Of a stretch of DNA of 64,000 nucleotides, positions 1-12,200 are shown in pieces. The DNA comes from Nymphaea colorata (lineage: Eukaryota; Streptophyta; Magnoliopsida; Nymphaeales; Nymphaeaceae). Position numbers and translations under genes: made by a program. The notes under the pieces were generated by a model. That model saw nothing but the letters and a program-made list of their open reading frames with translations, made no database searches and was not told where the DNA came from. Each line of letters opens with the position of its first letter. Position 1 is the stretch's first letter. Location: the NCBI RefSeq assembly GCF_008831285.2, contig NC_045146.1:10056972-10120971 (forward strand), read 5' to 3'.

Positions 1-3000
1 TTTTTATTACAAAAGTGAAGGGTGTTTTATCCCTTTTTTTATTTGCTGCATTACCGTTCGAACTTAAGGAAAATATATAAACACTACACGGAACAGACAA
101 AACAGATATAACAAAACACAAACACCAGACATCATGAACAGAATGGACACGATGTTTCATTTCAAAAATTATCAAACAGTGAACAAACAAAACTATTGTT
201 CATGATACAGACCTACCTAGGGCACTGCCCAGAGCAGCCGACAGCATGCCAAGAGCGGCCAAAAGTGCGGCCGAGGGCCACCTAGCAGGACAGGTTGAAG
301 GCGTCGGCCAGGGCCGAGCGTACCATATGCTGCCAGCCGCGTTGCATAATGTAGCTGTCGAAGGTGAGAAAAAGCTAAGTGAGGTTAACACGATTTGTAG
401 TGAGGTTATCTCCAAGGGTCGTTTGCGGCAAGCGGCAGCAGCCAAGGAATCCTGTTTAGGGCCAAGGGAGGCTATTCGCCTTGGTGAGACAGCGATGGGC
501 GACCAGCATCCAAGGTAGGTTATGTGTGGGAGACAGTGCATCGACAAGAGGACTGGACCCGGTATAGACCAAGCTAGTCCAAATGCCAAGACCGAACCCA
601 GCAAGGATGACAGTAGCCTAGGGCAAACCTAAGCATGTGCAGCGGCTGAACCCAGCAGCCTAGGGCGAACCTAGGTGGGTGCAAGCCGAGAGGTGGTAGA
701 GACAGATGAGTCTGGGCAAAACCCAAACAAGTTAAGGCGGACCCACCGGTCCGATCATCTAAGAGCGGTAGAGATCGAACGGATACAGGTGTGGATTGCT
801 CTTTGCTTTTGTATTTGCTTTTTTGCTTTTGCTTTTGTATCGTTTTGGTTTAAGACACTTAGAAAACAGAGACGTTGTTAAGTCTATTTAAACTTGTAAT
901 TAGCATGAAACCCTAGGCATTATTGAAGTTAATGAAATTTTGAGGTTCTTTTCTCTCTCTTCTTCCGCAGGTGTCCACCCCCGATCGGCGGCTGCCAGAT
1001 TTCTTCTACAACTCCGTCAGCCACTCTTCCTTCTTCTTCTTCTTCTCCACGGCAGAACAAGGCTACGGTTTGAGGATGTAGAGGAGCGGCTGCCGACAAC
1101 CACGTACATCCCGACCAGCAAGTATTAGTTCGATCTTTGGTGCATAACCACAAGGGAGTAGAGGTTTTGATCGACACTAGAGACCGCAGCTAAGGAGGAC
1201 GGCGCCCATGGCTCTGGTGGCGGCATCCAAGGTACAAACAACGTTCAACAATCCTTCGAAAAGGCAAGTATTTGTTTCTCCATCGGTGCTTCCATTCAAG
1301 GATTGTTTTTGTAGATCTAAACAATCTAACATCACTGATGCATGCTCGATTCCGTCAAATACGGTCTAACAAGGGTGTAGATTGGATGATTTCGATCTAG
1401 ATCTAAGATCAAACGAGGTTGAAGGACCAAACGAGTGAGACGCATTCATCCATCATACCGGCGGGTGTCTAACACTGATCTTCTTGGGCTGAAAACCGTG
1501 TTAGATCCAGCCTTACTTGTCCGCCTACGATTGCTCATTCATAATCTGTAATTGGCAACGAGACTTGGAGAGAATCAACGTGGATCCGACGGATATCTAC
1601 CCACGGCCAGACTGCTGCTACCTACCACATATGAGACGACTGATAAAGTGAGATTTTCTGGCGATCGGTAGACGATTGAAGGGTGGCAGGATCCTTGCTA
1701 GAATTGCGCAAGTCCGTGGATCAATCTGGCCTAATTTGACCTAGATCCGACCAAGATTGAAGAAGTTGTCATCCTCGGCCAAATTCAGGTGTCAAGCCGG
1801 TGACCCACAAGGGCAAACTCGTCGGATTCCGTCGAGAGACGACTGTCCCCTCATTTTCACTAAGAATCTGGGATTTTCTCTAAATCCGGTGACATGTCCA
1901 GCAACTTCCTAAAGTATTGCTAATTTCACATTTAGATTTGATTCGGGCTATTTCCTTTTTGGTTTGGCGTGAAGGAGTTGCGGCAGAAAGAAGGGGATAA
2001 TGGCGCCGAATTGGAAGGAAGGATAGCGACCCAAATAGAAGATCCTAGTGCCGCAATTGGTGGAGGTTGAGACGGATCGTGATCCAAAAAGGTAGGTCCC
2101 TCATGCCGATTTTTGTGGAAGAGATCACAACCAAAAAGGCAGGAGATTGACGCCAAAACACTTGACAAATTTGTCACCCTCACCTGCAATAGTGGTGATT
2201 GCCTCCCCCAATCTCGCAATAATTGGGGTCCACTTGCATTCCGGTGACGCATTCCAACCTTCACTCTGTTTGAATTTTAATTATTATTTTCTATTTGGTG
2301 ACTACCCTTACTGGTCTTTGGGAGTTAACCTACGTGCACCAAGGAGTGGACCCACTTGAAGACGACCTAACCAAGGACGCATGTGAGGGAGTCACACTCA
2401 GCCGCCAGTGCATTCCGGTGATTGCATCCCCTTTTTATTACAACGGACTGTGGTAAAATGGTCCTCCCGTGGTCCTCCCGTGACGTCCCTCAACACTTGT
2501 CTAATCCTTATTACTTGCTGGATTTCATAACCTTGATACTTGTCTATTCTTGTGAGGAGTCCACTATCATTGGCCCTTGCTACGAAGGAAGAAGGGTACT
2601 ACTGCCGCATCTTAAAGAGGGGAGAAGACGACCGCCGGTGTTTACAGATATTGGTTCCCCAAAACCTAACTTTAACTTGCACTTGGGGTCTTGTGTAGAT
2701 CGGGTGATGCATTTCCACCTCTCATGTTTGCTCATCTTGTCTTATTAAAGCATTGATCCTTGCTGCTGTTCTCGGGTGAACTCGGCTAGCATGATTTGCT
2801 GTAGCCGTGATCGGAGATTGAAGTGTTGTTGAATACCGAGGTGCAGCTTGGGTGTTGGACCTCATCCTCGTCTTATTTATTGGATTTGACGACAGGCTAG
2901 CCCTGATAGGTGAGACTCTAACCCCCCTATAGTAGCGAGGAGGGTGTACTTGTTTTTGAACCCGGCCATTAGCATGTGCAACCGACCGCAGCTCTTTAGA

Positions 3001-3295
3001 GGCATGTTAGCCAAAGACACATCCACGGGTTGCCTTGACCTACTTAAGGGTATTGGGTGTGGTTTGAATGCCAGACATGATGTTTTGATGTGCATGTCAT
3101 TATTGTAGAATGCAAATCTTGTCTCGCTCGTGTTTGGAAGGCCTCACAACCCTAAATCTTGGTTGAAACTTGGGCAGGTTAACCTCACGTGTATTTCTTG
3201 TCCTAAGAAAAATTTTGCGTCGAAGTGGCCATCTGACCGAGTAAATTTTATTATAAAACTTATTATTCATTCCCCCTATTCGGCTGTCTCCAACA
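1..3295. other. Non-coding, repeat-like spacer
   Basis: I recognise no gene here. Frames are short and overlap on both strands. The stretch near 590-690 carries an imperfect direct repeat of about 55 bp (AACCCAGCA at 594 and 649). The motif GCATTCCGGTGA occurs near 2238 and again near 2408. A pyrimidine tract ending in GCAG near 970 resembles a splice acceptor. The 3' part ends in CCAACA at 3290-3295 after a C-rich stretch, which looks like the end of an LTR, but no partner LTR or primer-binding site was found. Most likely this is old, non-autonomous retroelement sequence. Confidence 0.4.
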
Positions 3296-3775
3296 GATCT
3301 TGGGAGTAGGGAGGAGGGTCAGCATTCGGCAGTGTTTTAGTTGCCATCGGGTCCGGTCCTATCAATTCATGAGAACACGGTGAACAGTATGTCCTGTCCG
3401 TTTATCTTGCCAAGCAGGATTGACAGCAATCAAACGGCCTCAATGTTTGCATTTTAACTAAGTTGCTGCTTCACCGCTCGATTTTGAAGACCACCTGGTT
3501 ATTTGCTGGCGTCACCGCCTTCAGAATCAACGCATTGCGTATTGACTTGCTCTCAGAATGCTCTTTTTCTTATTTGCTGGCGTCATAACCTTAAATTCAC
3601 TTAAAAACTCGGGCGGCTGACATAATCCACCGTGATCTTCCAGGGCCACCAACATGTAACAGTCACAACGGGAGTCGGAGAAACAAGAAAACATAATCCT
3701 GGGAATTAGGGGTTCCCCGAAGACGAAGGAATTGACAAATTCCTTTTTCTTCATTTGTTCCGGTCCGCGGAGAAG
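3296..3775 (+). promoter_or_regulatory. Upstream/promoter region of the dnaJ gene
   Basis: This is the 480 bp directly upstream of the J-domain start codon. No clear TATA box is visible. Two copies of ATTTGCTGGCGTCA lie about 72 bp apart (near 3501 and 3573), so the segment holds a small tandem duplication. The context around the ATG (AGAAGATGGA) has a purine at -3 and G at +4, favourable for plant initiation. The transcription start cannot be placed from sequence alone. Confidence 0.35.
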
Positions 3776-4170
3776 ATGGATTACTATGAAATCCTTGGTC
3801 TCAGGAGGAGCGCAACCAAAGAAGAGATCAAGGAGGCGTTCAGGACATTGGCCCTGAAACTACACCCGGACAGGCACTCTCAGTCCCCCAGAGAAGTCAA
3901 GGAGACGGCAACTCACAGATTTAAGCAGGTTTCGGAGGCCTACGATGTGCTCGTCGATGACAGGAAGCGCGCTGATTACAATTTGAGAAGCGGGAATCCA
4001 TTCTATGCCGGTGGTGGATCGTACGGACGAAGTGGGTATGGTGCAACATACAGGAAAGAATACAGGCCGAGAACCTGGCGCGGTTGTGGGGACAATCCAT
4101 TGTTTGATTTGGACTTCTTGGTTCGGTTTGTGAGGAGGCGTGGATTTCTGCTCAACGTCGCATTTGCTAG
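3776..4170 (+). CDS. dnaJ 72-like gene, exon 1 (J domain)
   Basis: Encodes residues 1-131 plus two bases of codon 132. It holds the whole J domain (helices I-IV with HPD) and the linker up to [11 protein letters not shown]. The donor is AG|GTAAAT at 4170/4171, close to the plant consensus. If unspliced, the frame would stop at TAA 4172-4174, giving a 132-residue protein lacking the membrane segment. That is a possible truncated isoform from intron retention. Confidence 0.9.
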
Positions 4171-5801
4171 GTAAATTTTAGTGGATTGACGGGTTTACGT
4201 TATTGGCCTCTTGTTCATTTTTGTGAAACGATGTCTTGGTTGGTTGTGCCTTGTAAAAAACTTTTATACATCTTATTGTTCGTTTCAATTGTTGATGAAC
4301 AGAAGCAGCATCATTCCTTTTTCTTGGTGGATTAAGATTTTTTCTTTCTTCTTTTCTATTCCAGCTGTATGTAAGATGTTCATGTTAATATTCGGCATCT
4401 TAAGTCTGGGTAATGGCTGAAATTGTACACTTTTTTCCTGAAATAGTTTTCTCTCTTCATTAATCTGCTGAGCTCCGAAATGTTCAGTTCTTAATGACGT
4501 CTTAATTTCTCAATTCGGTCACTTTGTGTATTTGAGGATTCCATGAAAAAGGTACTAGTTTTATCTCTTTTTCTCAACATGTTTTTAGCCCCGTTGTTCA
4601 TCTTCTCTGGTACCTAAAAATATGGGATCCTCGATAGGCTACCCTGTGGTTTTATTTGCAGGCTTATCTCTTGTTTGAGCTTCCAAACCTGCTTATTTTT
4701 CAGACCTAGATGCTCCTAAAACTTTACTTTTTTTTCTCAGTTCCTGTTCTCCTTTCACAGCTCAATGTCCTTTTCAATTGAAGGATCCTTATTGACTCGT
4801 GATGCTGTTTGAACCAGTTGCTTTACGGGTTTCCCATCAGACAATAAGGTCCTATTTTTAGATTTTGGGTTGATATGCAAGATAATAGGAATGTGATTTT
4901 GCATGAATTTTTTAGCCAGTCTTCATTAAGTTTAAATGTTCAGTTTGTGTAGTTTCTCCTAACACAAGCGGTATCATGCATGGTTAAAGATGATATGTTG
5001 TTCAAATTAAGCATCTAATTTGTAGAAATGTGTGATTTTCATTGTTCAGAGTTATGCTTCTTTGGTGTTTGTGAATTGAAAACCTGAATTTAAGAGCGAT
5101 AGAAAATGAGATATGAGCACAAGGAAGTCTAGGATTCATTTTTTTGATTTGTTGGTGAAAATATCTATCATCATACTCAATATAAGAATCACCAACAGAC
5201 ATTGTAGATCAAGTTTAAATTTTTTTTTGAGTTTTAGAAAATGACAACAACAAACTGTATCTAGCAGCTTCAGACAGTATTTGTTATTAAGCCAAGAATT
5301 CCACTCAAAATCGAAGGACAATGCTAAAGCCGAACTTTTTTGGTTCCAGTTCTCAATTGTGAAAGTGGCAACCTACAGAATACATGGACCTAGACACACA
5401 GATATGTATAAATAATTACATTTTTACTTGGGCACCATGTGTGATCGGTTGAGCCTAGGCAAAATTAGGCACATCAAGCAGCATATAAAATAAAAGAGGA
5501 AACTAAAATGCACTCTAATGTTAAGAAAAAAAAAATTGAAGCATTAGCTGATGCAAAAGAATCCATCAATCAATGTATAACTAGATAACACAATTATATT
5601 TAATGGTACCTTATCTTATAATGTTCTTCATCGTTAAGAGTTTATCTATATATATATATATATAGGAAAAGTCATTGCTGTTGGATGGCAGATAAACTAA
5701 AATTAAAAAAAAAACGTCGGTAAAAGGATCATACAGTCAGAGGGTCCCAGATGGGGATCTGGTAAAAATTAGTTTTTTTTGGTGCTGAGGCAGTACATAT
5801 A

Positions 5802-5846
<45 letters not shown>

Positions 5847-6188
5847 GAAAAGTCATTGCTGTTGGATGGCGGATAAACTAAAATAAAAAAAAAACATCGG
5901 TAAAAGGATCATAAAGTCAGAGGGTCCCAGATGGGGATCTGGTAAAAATTAGCTTTTTTTGGTGCCAAGGCAGAGACTTCTGGTTTTCCTTGTCCCCAAA
6001 GCCGCAATAAACCATCACTGCACTACAAACCATTTCTATTGCTGATGTAGTAACTGTTCTTTGGTAACAAAGTTTTACATCATAGTCATCCGATAACATC
6101 TAGCATCCACATCCAACAAGATTGAAATATCATATATATCTATATATCTTGTCATATTATACAATTGCTATACAGATATGACATCAAC

Positions 6189-6258
<70 letters not shown>

Positions 6259-9200
6259 GCATACAAGAGTTGTTTATATTCTTTGCTCTTTTGTGATCTT
6301 TTTCGTCTTGCATTTTTCTATGTTTTTATTTTCTTTTTCTTACAGCTAAGGTGCTCAGCTGATATAGCCATTCGGCACTCCAACAAATAGATTTTGAGCT
6401 GTTGGTGGCCCAACAGCTTTCCTTGTATGTTAGTATGAGGGGCTTTTTTGCTAAGTGACACAGGTACAGCAAAATGGCTGTTGTATCCGTGTCGACATGC
6501 CGACACATGGATGTGGGTATGGCTACACACTTGGACAAATTTTAAAAAAAAAATACATATTAATTTAGTTTTGCATATTGTTTTTTGTATATTAATTCTC
6601 CAAAACTTGCTTTTCACCTATTTTGCATTTTTCTCGCTTGTTTTATATTCATTTTGCATATTGCTTATAGAATTTTGTACACACATGCACATATGTGTGT
6701 GTGTGTGTGTGTGCGCATATATTCCTTGTCATATCCCCATATCTACAATTTATAAAATTGTTGTGGCAGTAACCACCCTCCCATGCCTGTACCCGAACCA
6801 ATATCCATGTCACTTAGCTTTTTTGTCATCATAAATGTGTGCTTCTTGAGAAGCATTTCAGCTTTCAGTTAGTGCCACTCATAGTGCCGTCGTGCACTTT
6901 GTTTTTTTAGAGACTTTCTTCTTATGTTTCTTCGGTTTCTTGATATAGTTTTTGTATCTATATAACAGAAATTTACATGGTATCAGAGCTTAGAGAAAGA
7001 ACTAGCTGTTGGCTAACTCAACTTGCTAGCTCTTTCTTCTTCTCTTGCACTTTATGTCTATAAGGATAGGTTTCTCGTTAAATGTTAAATGTTGTAAGCC
7101 GTCTGCGTGGAGGGCCCACAACTGCTGAACATCATCTCAGTTGAGGGTGTGGGTGAGGAAGCACACCCCATATATATATATATATAACTATATGTATATG
7201 TATATATAATATGTTGGACAAGAGTGATGAAAGAGACAAATCACTTTTGTATTAACCTTAATCTCTCGTTAAAAGAAATTAGGGCAGTAGCTACAGAACT
7301 ACAAAAATGGTCCAAGACTAAAACAGAAAATATTAAAGAGAGCCTAGACTAAAAATAATAAAAGAATAAGGATAGCATTAACATCTAGAAATTACAAACA
7401 ACCACCTAACTAACTAAAATTTTTATTTTCCAACACTTTTCCTCAAGCTGGAGTATAAATATCTATCCTGCTCAGCTTGTTACAACATCTAGTAAAATCT
7501 CCAATTGGGCGAGGTTTGATAAACATATCTGCAACTTGCCCTTTTGAACTAACATGAATGATCGATATAGCTCTGGCCTGCATAAGATCACGAATGTAAT
7601 GACAATCCACTTCAATATGCTCTATCCTTTCATGAGAATCTGGATTGGATTATTAGCAATATGTGTTGCAGCCTTATTATCACACGTCATCTCCATTGGT
7701 AATTTTACTTAAAATTAAAAAACCATCCAACATAGTTCTTATCCATGCCATTTCTGTCATTTGTGTTTGTCCCAACATCTGTCTACCAGATGTCTTGATT
7801 TGCCACAATAATGCACTAGAATCAGCCTCTACCTCCAAAACCTCTGCCACCTCCTCTCCCATGGGTAGAGAAGAATGGTCTACGTCCATGACCCCTTGAG
7901 ACAGCTAAAGCAGAAGTGGAGGAGTCACTAGGGCTTTGGGACAAGGAAATCGCAAGGCGACTCAACCGGTTATAGGCTTCATCCAGATCAAGTATCTTTG
8001 AGCCAGTCATCATTTGTGCCTTCGTCACAGCATCATCTGAAGATAACCTTGAAAGAAACAGTGCCACCATAGTATGCTCCTGATTGGACTTACAAGTCTC
8101 ACATGAGGGTCGCAACGTGTTCAACTTCTCATATACTGACTTAACTACAGAAAAGTACTGAGTTAAGTCTTGATCACCTTGTTGGAGCTTGAAGATTTCT
8201 TGGAACTTGATCACTTTGTTGGAACTTGAAGATTTCTTGTTCCACCTGTAAGATTCAACTCACATTCTTGTCATGGGAGTAGGTATTCAGCAGCTCCCAC
8301 ATGCGCTTAGCAGTCCTATAATAGCAAAGTCCACTAGCAATATGGGGCTGGACACTATTCATAATCCAATCCCTGACTATACTGTTATCTTCCTTCCATG
8401 TGACATACTTCTTAGTTTTATGTGCAGGTTCATCTTCTTCAATACTATGATCTTTCCTGTGCCCCACCACAGACATCATAAAATTACATGGCCATATTTC
8501 ATAATTAGAGTCATCAAGCTTAACCGTTGACCCATAGGAAAAGGGATTTGAGAAGGCCTTTCCATGGCATTCTAAGGAGCACCTCCTTTTCAAGTGGCCC
8601 CTTGAGCAGGTATGCCTTCATCATTCTTATTGGCAGCCATTAGAACCACAACACCAATAAAACCTCAACTTAGCATAACTAAACAACCTTAAGTTGTCAC
8701 AAATCACCACACTACAAGAAATTCAATTCTTGTTGAAGCATAAAACAGAACTGATAAACAAAATCCAGCCAGCCACACAACTTCTCAATGAACAAAAGAA
8801 CCTTGTTGCACCAAATCTAGGAATAGATACCACAGACTAGAGTAATCATACTGGGAAGATATCTAGACTTTATATTGTAATGTTAATTTCCTTTCAACAT
8901 CAACATAAATTAGAAGAATGAGCTGATAGAAATCGGGGATAGCAAGGAGGATATTCAATAGTCTGAACCAATATAGAGAGTAAAATTAACATCCAGCAGC
9001 ATTAAACTTCTCATGAAAAAAACTGACGGCTTAGATTTGGACTGCTAACTCAAATTGTAGCATGGATTTGAATGATACTTTGAATGCCATAAGAAAGGAT
9101 TAACCTGACGACTGCACTAACAGTCTCAAATAAGCGACTACAGCAGCACCTTCAAATCAGACTTGCGACTTCAATAGCAACCTCAGCAACATCAGATTAG

Positions 9201-12200
9201 GCCTGTGTCAAATCAGCGACTACCGCAGCACCTTCAAATCAGAGTTTGCAACTTCAACAGCAACCTCAGCAACATCAACTAGGCCTGAGTCTTCAACAGC
9301 AACATCAATGACATCAAGTAGATGATGCCCAAGTTCTCCAAGTAACATTCTGCTGTATGGACGTCCACTCTAATCTGCACCCTTCATCAGCAACAACAAG
9401 ACTTAGGGGATCTAATCACCGCTGGTCCTCATGAAGCTTTAGATCCCACCAAACCACGACCGACTGCACGTCCACTCCCTTAGAGATCAATGAGAAGTGG
9501 AAGGACAGAAAAAAGAAGTAGAGGAGAGGAAGAACGAGACCTCTCTTGCCAACGACCTAGTGCCCAAGGATTAGGGGCACTTTGATACCATGTTGCAACA
9601 AAAGAGATGAGGGAGAAAAATCACATTTGCATTAACCCTAATTGCTCGTTAAAAGAGATTAGGGCAGTAGCTACAAAATTACAAAAATAGTCCAAGACTA
9701 AACCAGAAAATATTAAAGAAAGCCTGGACTAAAAATAATAAAAGAATAAAGCCAGCACTAACTTCTAGAAATTACAAATAACCACCTGACTTACCAGACT
9801 CCAAGGTTCGTAGTGTCTAATGGACTCTTCATCAAGGATGTCTGGTTGCACACTAGGATGGCCCTGATTGGCAGTTTTTTTTTATTTACATTCTCTCTCT
9901 CACTACAAGGGGGAAGGAGCATTTTGCTGGGCATGATGCCCTCCCCCCGCTCTTTCTTAGCAAGAGGGCAGGAGCAGTGTTGTATGTATCATACGATACG
10001 GGCCCGTATCGTACGATATGTATCGTCACGTTTACAAAAGGCAATACGATACACCACCTGTATCATAAACAGCCTGTATCGTACGATATGTATCGTCATG
10101 TTTACAAAAGGCAATACGATACACCACCTGTATCATAAACAGGTCGTGTATCGTGCTTGTGTCGCACATATTGTAAATCTAGCCCAAAGCTTGACAATAC
10201 AAATGCTTCAAGAGATACACTCTTGAAGATTCCAGCAACTCCAATAAGTAACACAAAACAAACCTCAAACTTGAGGAGAAGAAAACTTGAATTCATCTCA
10301 ATAAGATACACAAGAAGAGGCCTAAAAGCCTTAACAAAACAAGGGACAACAGTCCCTTATTTATAGTACAATGAAAGGAAGAGAAGAAGGAGGAGTTGGC
10401 TGTTGGGCCAGCTCCAACGGCTAGAAATCTAGCCGTTCGAAGCTGGTTCAGCAGCTAGTTCCCCTGTACAAAATAAAAAAGATAAAAATAGAAAAAGAAA
10501 TAAAAAGGTACATAAAAAAGAAAAAGAAGCAAATAAAATAAAATACATGAACACCTATGCATACATATATATTTATATATACAAATCATACATGAAACTA
10601 GATGTATGATAGTGTATATGAAATATACATATGTATACTTACATAATGTCTAGTCCTTAAATTCTAACACGTATTGTGTGATACAGACATCGTATCGTAC
10701 GATACAGTGCGGTATGTCCCGTATCGCACGATATGTCGAAAGGATGCCCGAACCCCCTTTTTCACGACAACTTTTTAAAAAGCCGCCCCTTCTTCATTTC
10801 TAACCCTAGAGATTGTGCCACCTTGGAGGGAAATCATCGTTCTTCACCGTGAAAACATCGATTTTCATTGAAATCATCGATTAAACCGTGGATTTGTGCG
10901 TGGGTGGCTAATTCCAATTTGGAGGAAAGGGGTATTTTTGATTTCTTCTCCGTAAGGTATGAAATCTCTTGTTTTTATTTACCATACATTCATATATTTT
11001 TACCGTAGATTCATAGATTTCGATTGTTTTTCGTTAAGTTTATCATAGGTTTTCGTTTTTGTGTGAAGATATGGCATTGTTTGATACCACATGGCAGTAG
11101 TGCGAAAGGGTAAAGGAGAATGACCGGTTAAGAATCAAATGTAGCTTTTGTGAGAACACATTTTCAAGAGGGATTATTAGAATGAAACACCATTTGGCAG
11201 GGACATGTTCAAATATAGCTCCATGTGCTGGAAAACCAGGAAAACCTTTGCCTTCATTTGTGCATCAGCAATGTTTAGATATGCTTAATGTTTTACATCA
11301 AAAGAAGGTACAAAAACAAATGGAAGAGGCAGCAGACTACAATGAGCCTTGGGAAGATGAAGAAGAAGAAGCTGATGAAAACGTTGAAGATGATGAATAT
11401 GACATCAGTCTAAGAACAGATGTAGAGAGCTCAAGAGGTAAAGGGAAAGGAATCATGTATAAATGAGGTAAATTTGGCCCATCTGGAAGGAAGAGAAGAG
11501 GTGCACCATATATTAGGCGTGGCCATTGGCCTAGTGGTAGATTTCCTAGTGGGTCTAGTGTTGGTTCTATTTGGAACTTTTTCCCTTATACTAGCCCAAG
11601 TTGTCAGCCCCATATTCGTGCTGTTATGACATCCAAAGATATGCTACATCAGACACAACTGATGTTTGAGAATAGGTTTGAGAATGATTGTCCAAACCTA
11701 AAATTTTTTGCAATTAAAGTCCTCATTCAGACACGTAGTGCTAGTGGGTGCAAAAGGAATTGGAGTGTTTCCACACATCCACAACAAGAAAAGGAATAGG
11801 CTCGAACATAAAAGGTTGAATGACCTTGTCTTTGTTCGATATAATATGAGGTTGAAACAAAGGTAATACATGTTAATATTTACATTTGTTTTATAATATA
11901 TATATATATATAATTATTTATTAACAAGTTTTATCTTATTTAACATAGACAATTACAAAAAAACATCAGTAGAAAGCACACATCTCAGTTTGATCCTATC
12001 AGCTTAGAAAACTCTGATGATCTAGAACCATGGATTGAGGAAGAACCAACTACAATATTTGATGATGATGATCTTTAATGCTTCAACCTTGAAGCTGAAG
12101 CAATAGAAATTGCTGATGAGGGAGAGCCTGCTGGATATGTTGGTGAGTATCTTCAAATTCATGAAGATGAAGAAGAAGATGGAGATGAAGTTGATGAAGA

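Larger units (their letters stand above)
7212..9790 (-). mobile_element. Ty1/copia deletion derivative, antisense in intron 1
   Basis: Read on the minus strand: a 5' LTR (9591 to about 9790, outer end lost), a PBS TGGTATCAAAGTGCC (9576-9590), gag, a short RNase H remnant, a purine tract next to 7436, and a full 3' LTR (7212-7435, TGTTGG...CCAACA). The LTRs are alignable with moderate divergence. Integrase and nearly all of RT are missing, so gag runs into RNase H. It cannot move by itself. No target duplication can be tested because the right LTR end is gone. Confidence 0.85.

Noticed and set aside
200-604. Overlapping open frames on both strands near the start of the window
   Set aside because: Both strands are open only because the stretch is GC-richer; no domain, no start context and internal repeats. 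Not called as a gene.
6178-6390. Open frame with repeated Tyr-Ile
   Set aside because: It is the (TA)n microsatellite in translation.
6448-6834. 128-codon plus-strand frame
   Set aside because: It coincides with the hAT MITE and its TG run; hydrophobic text comes from T-rich sequence.
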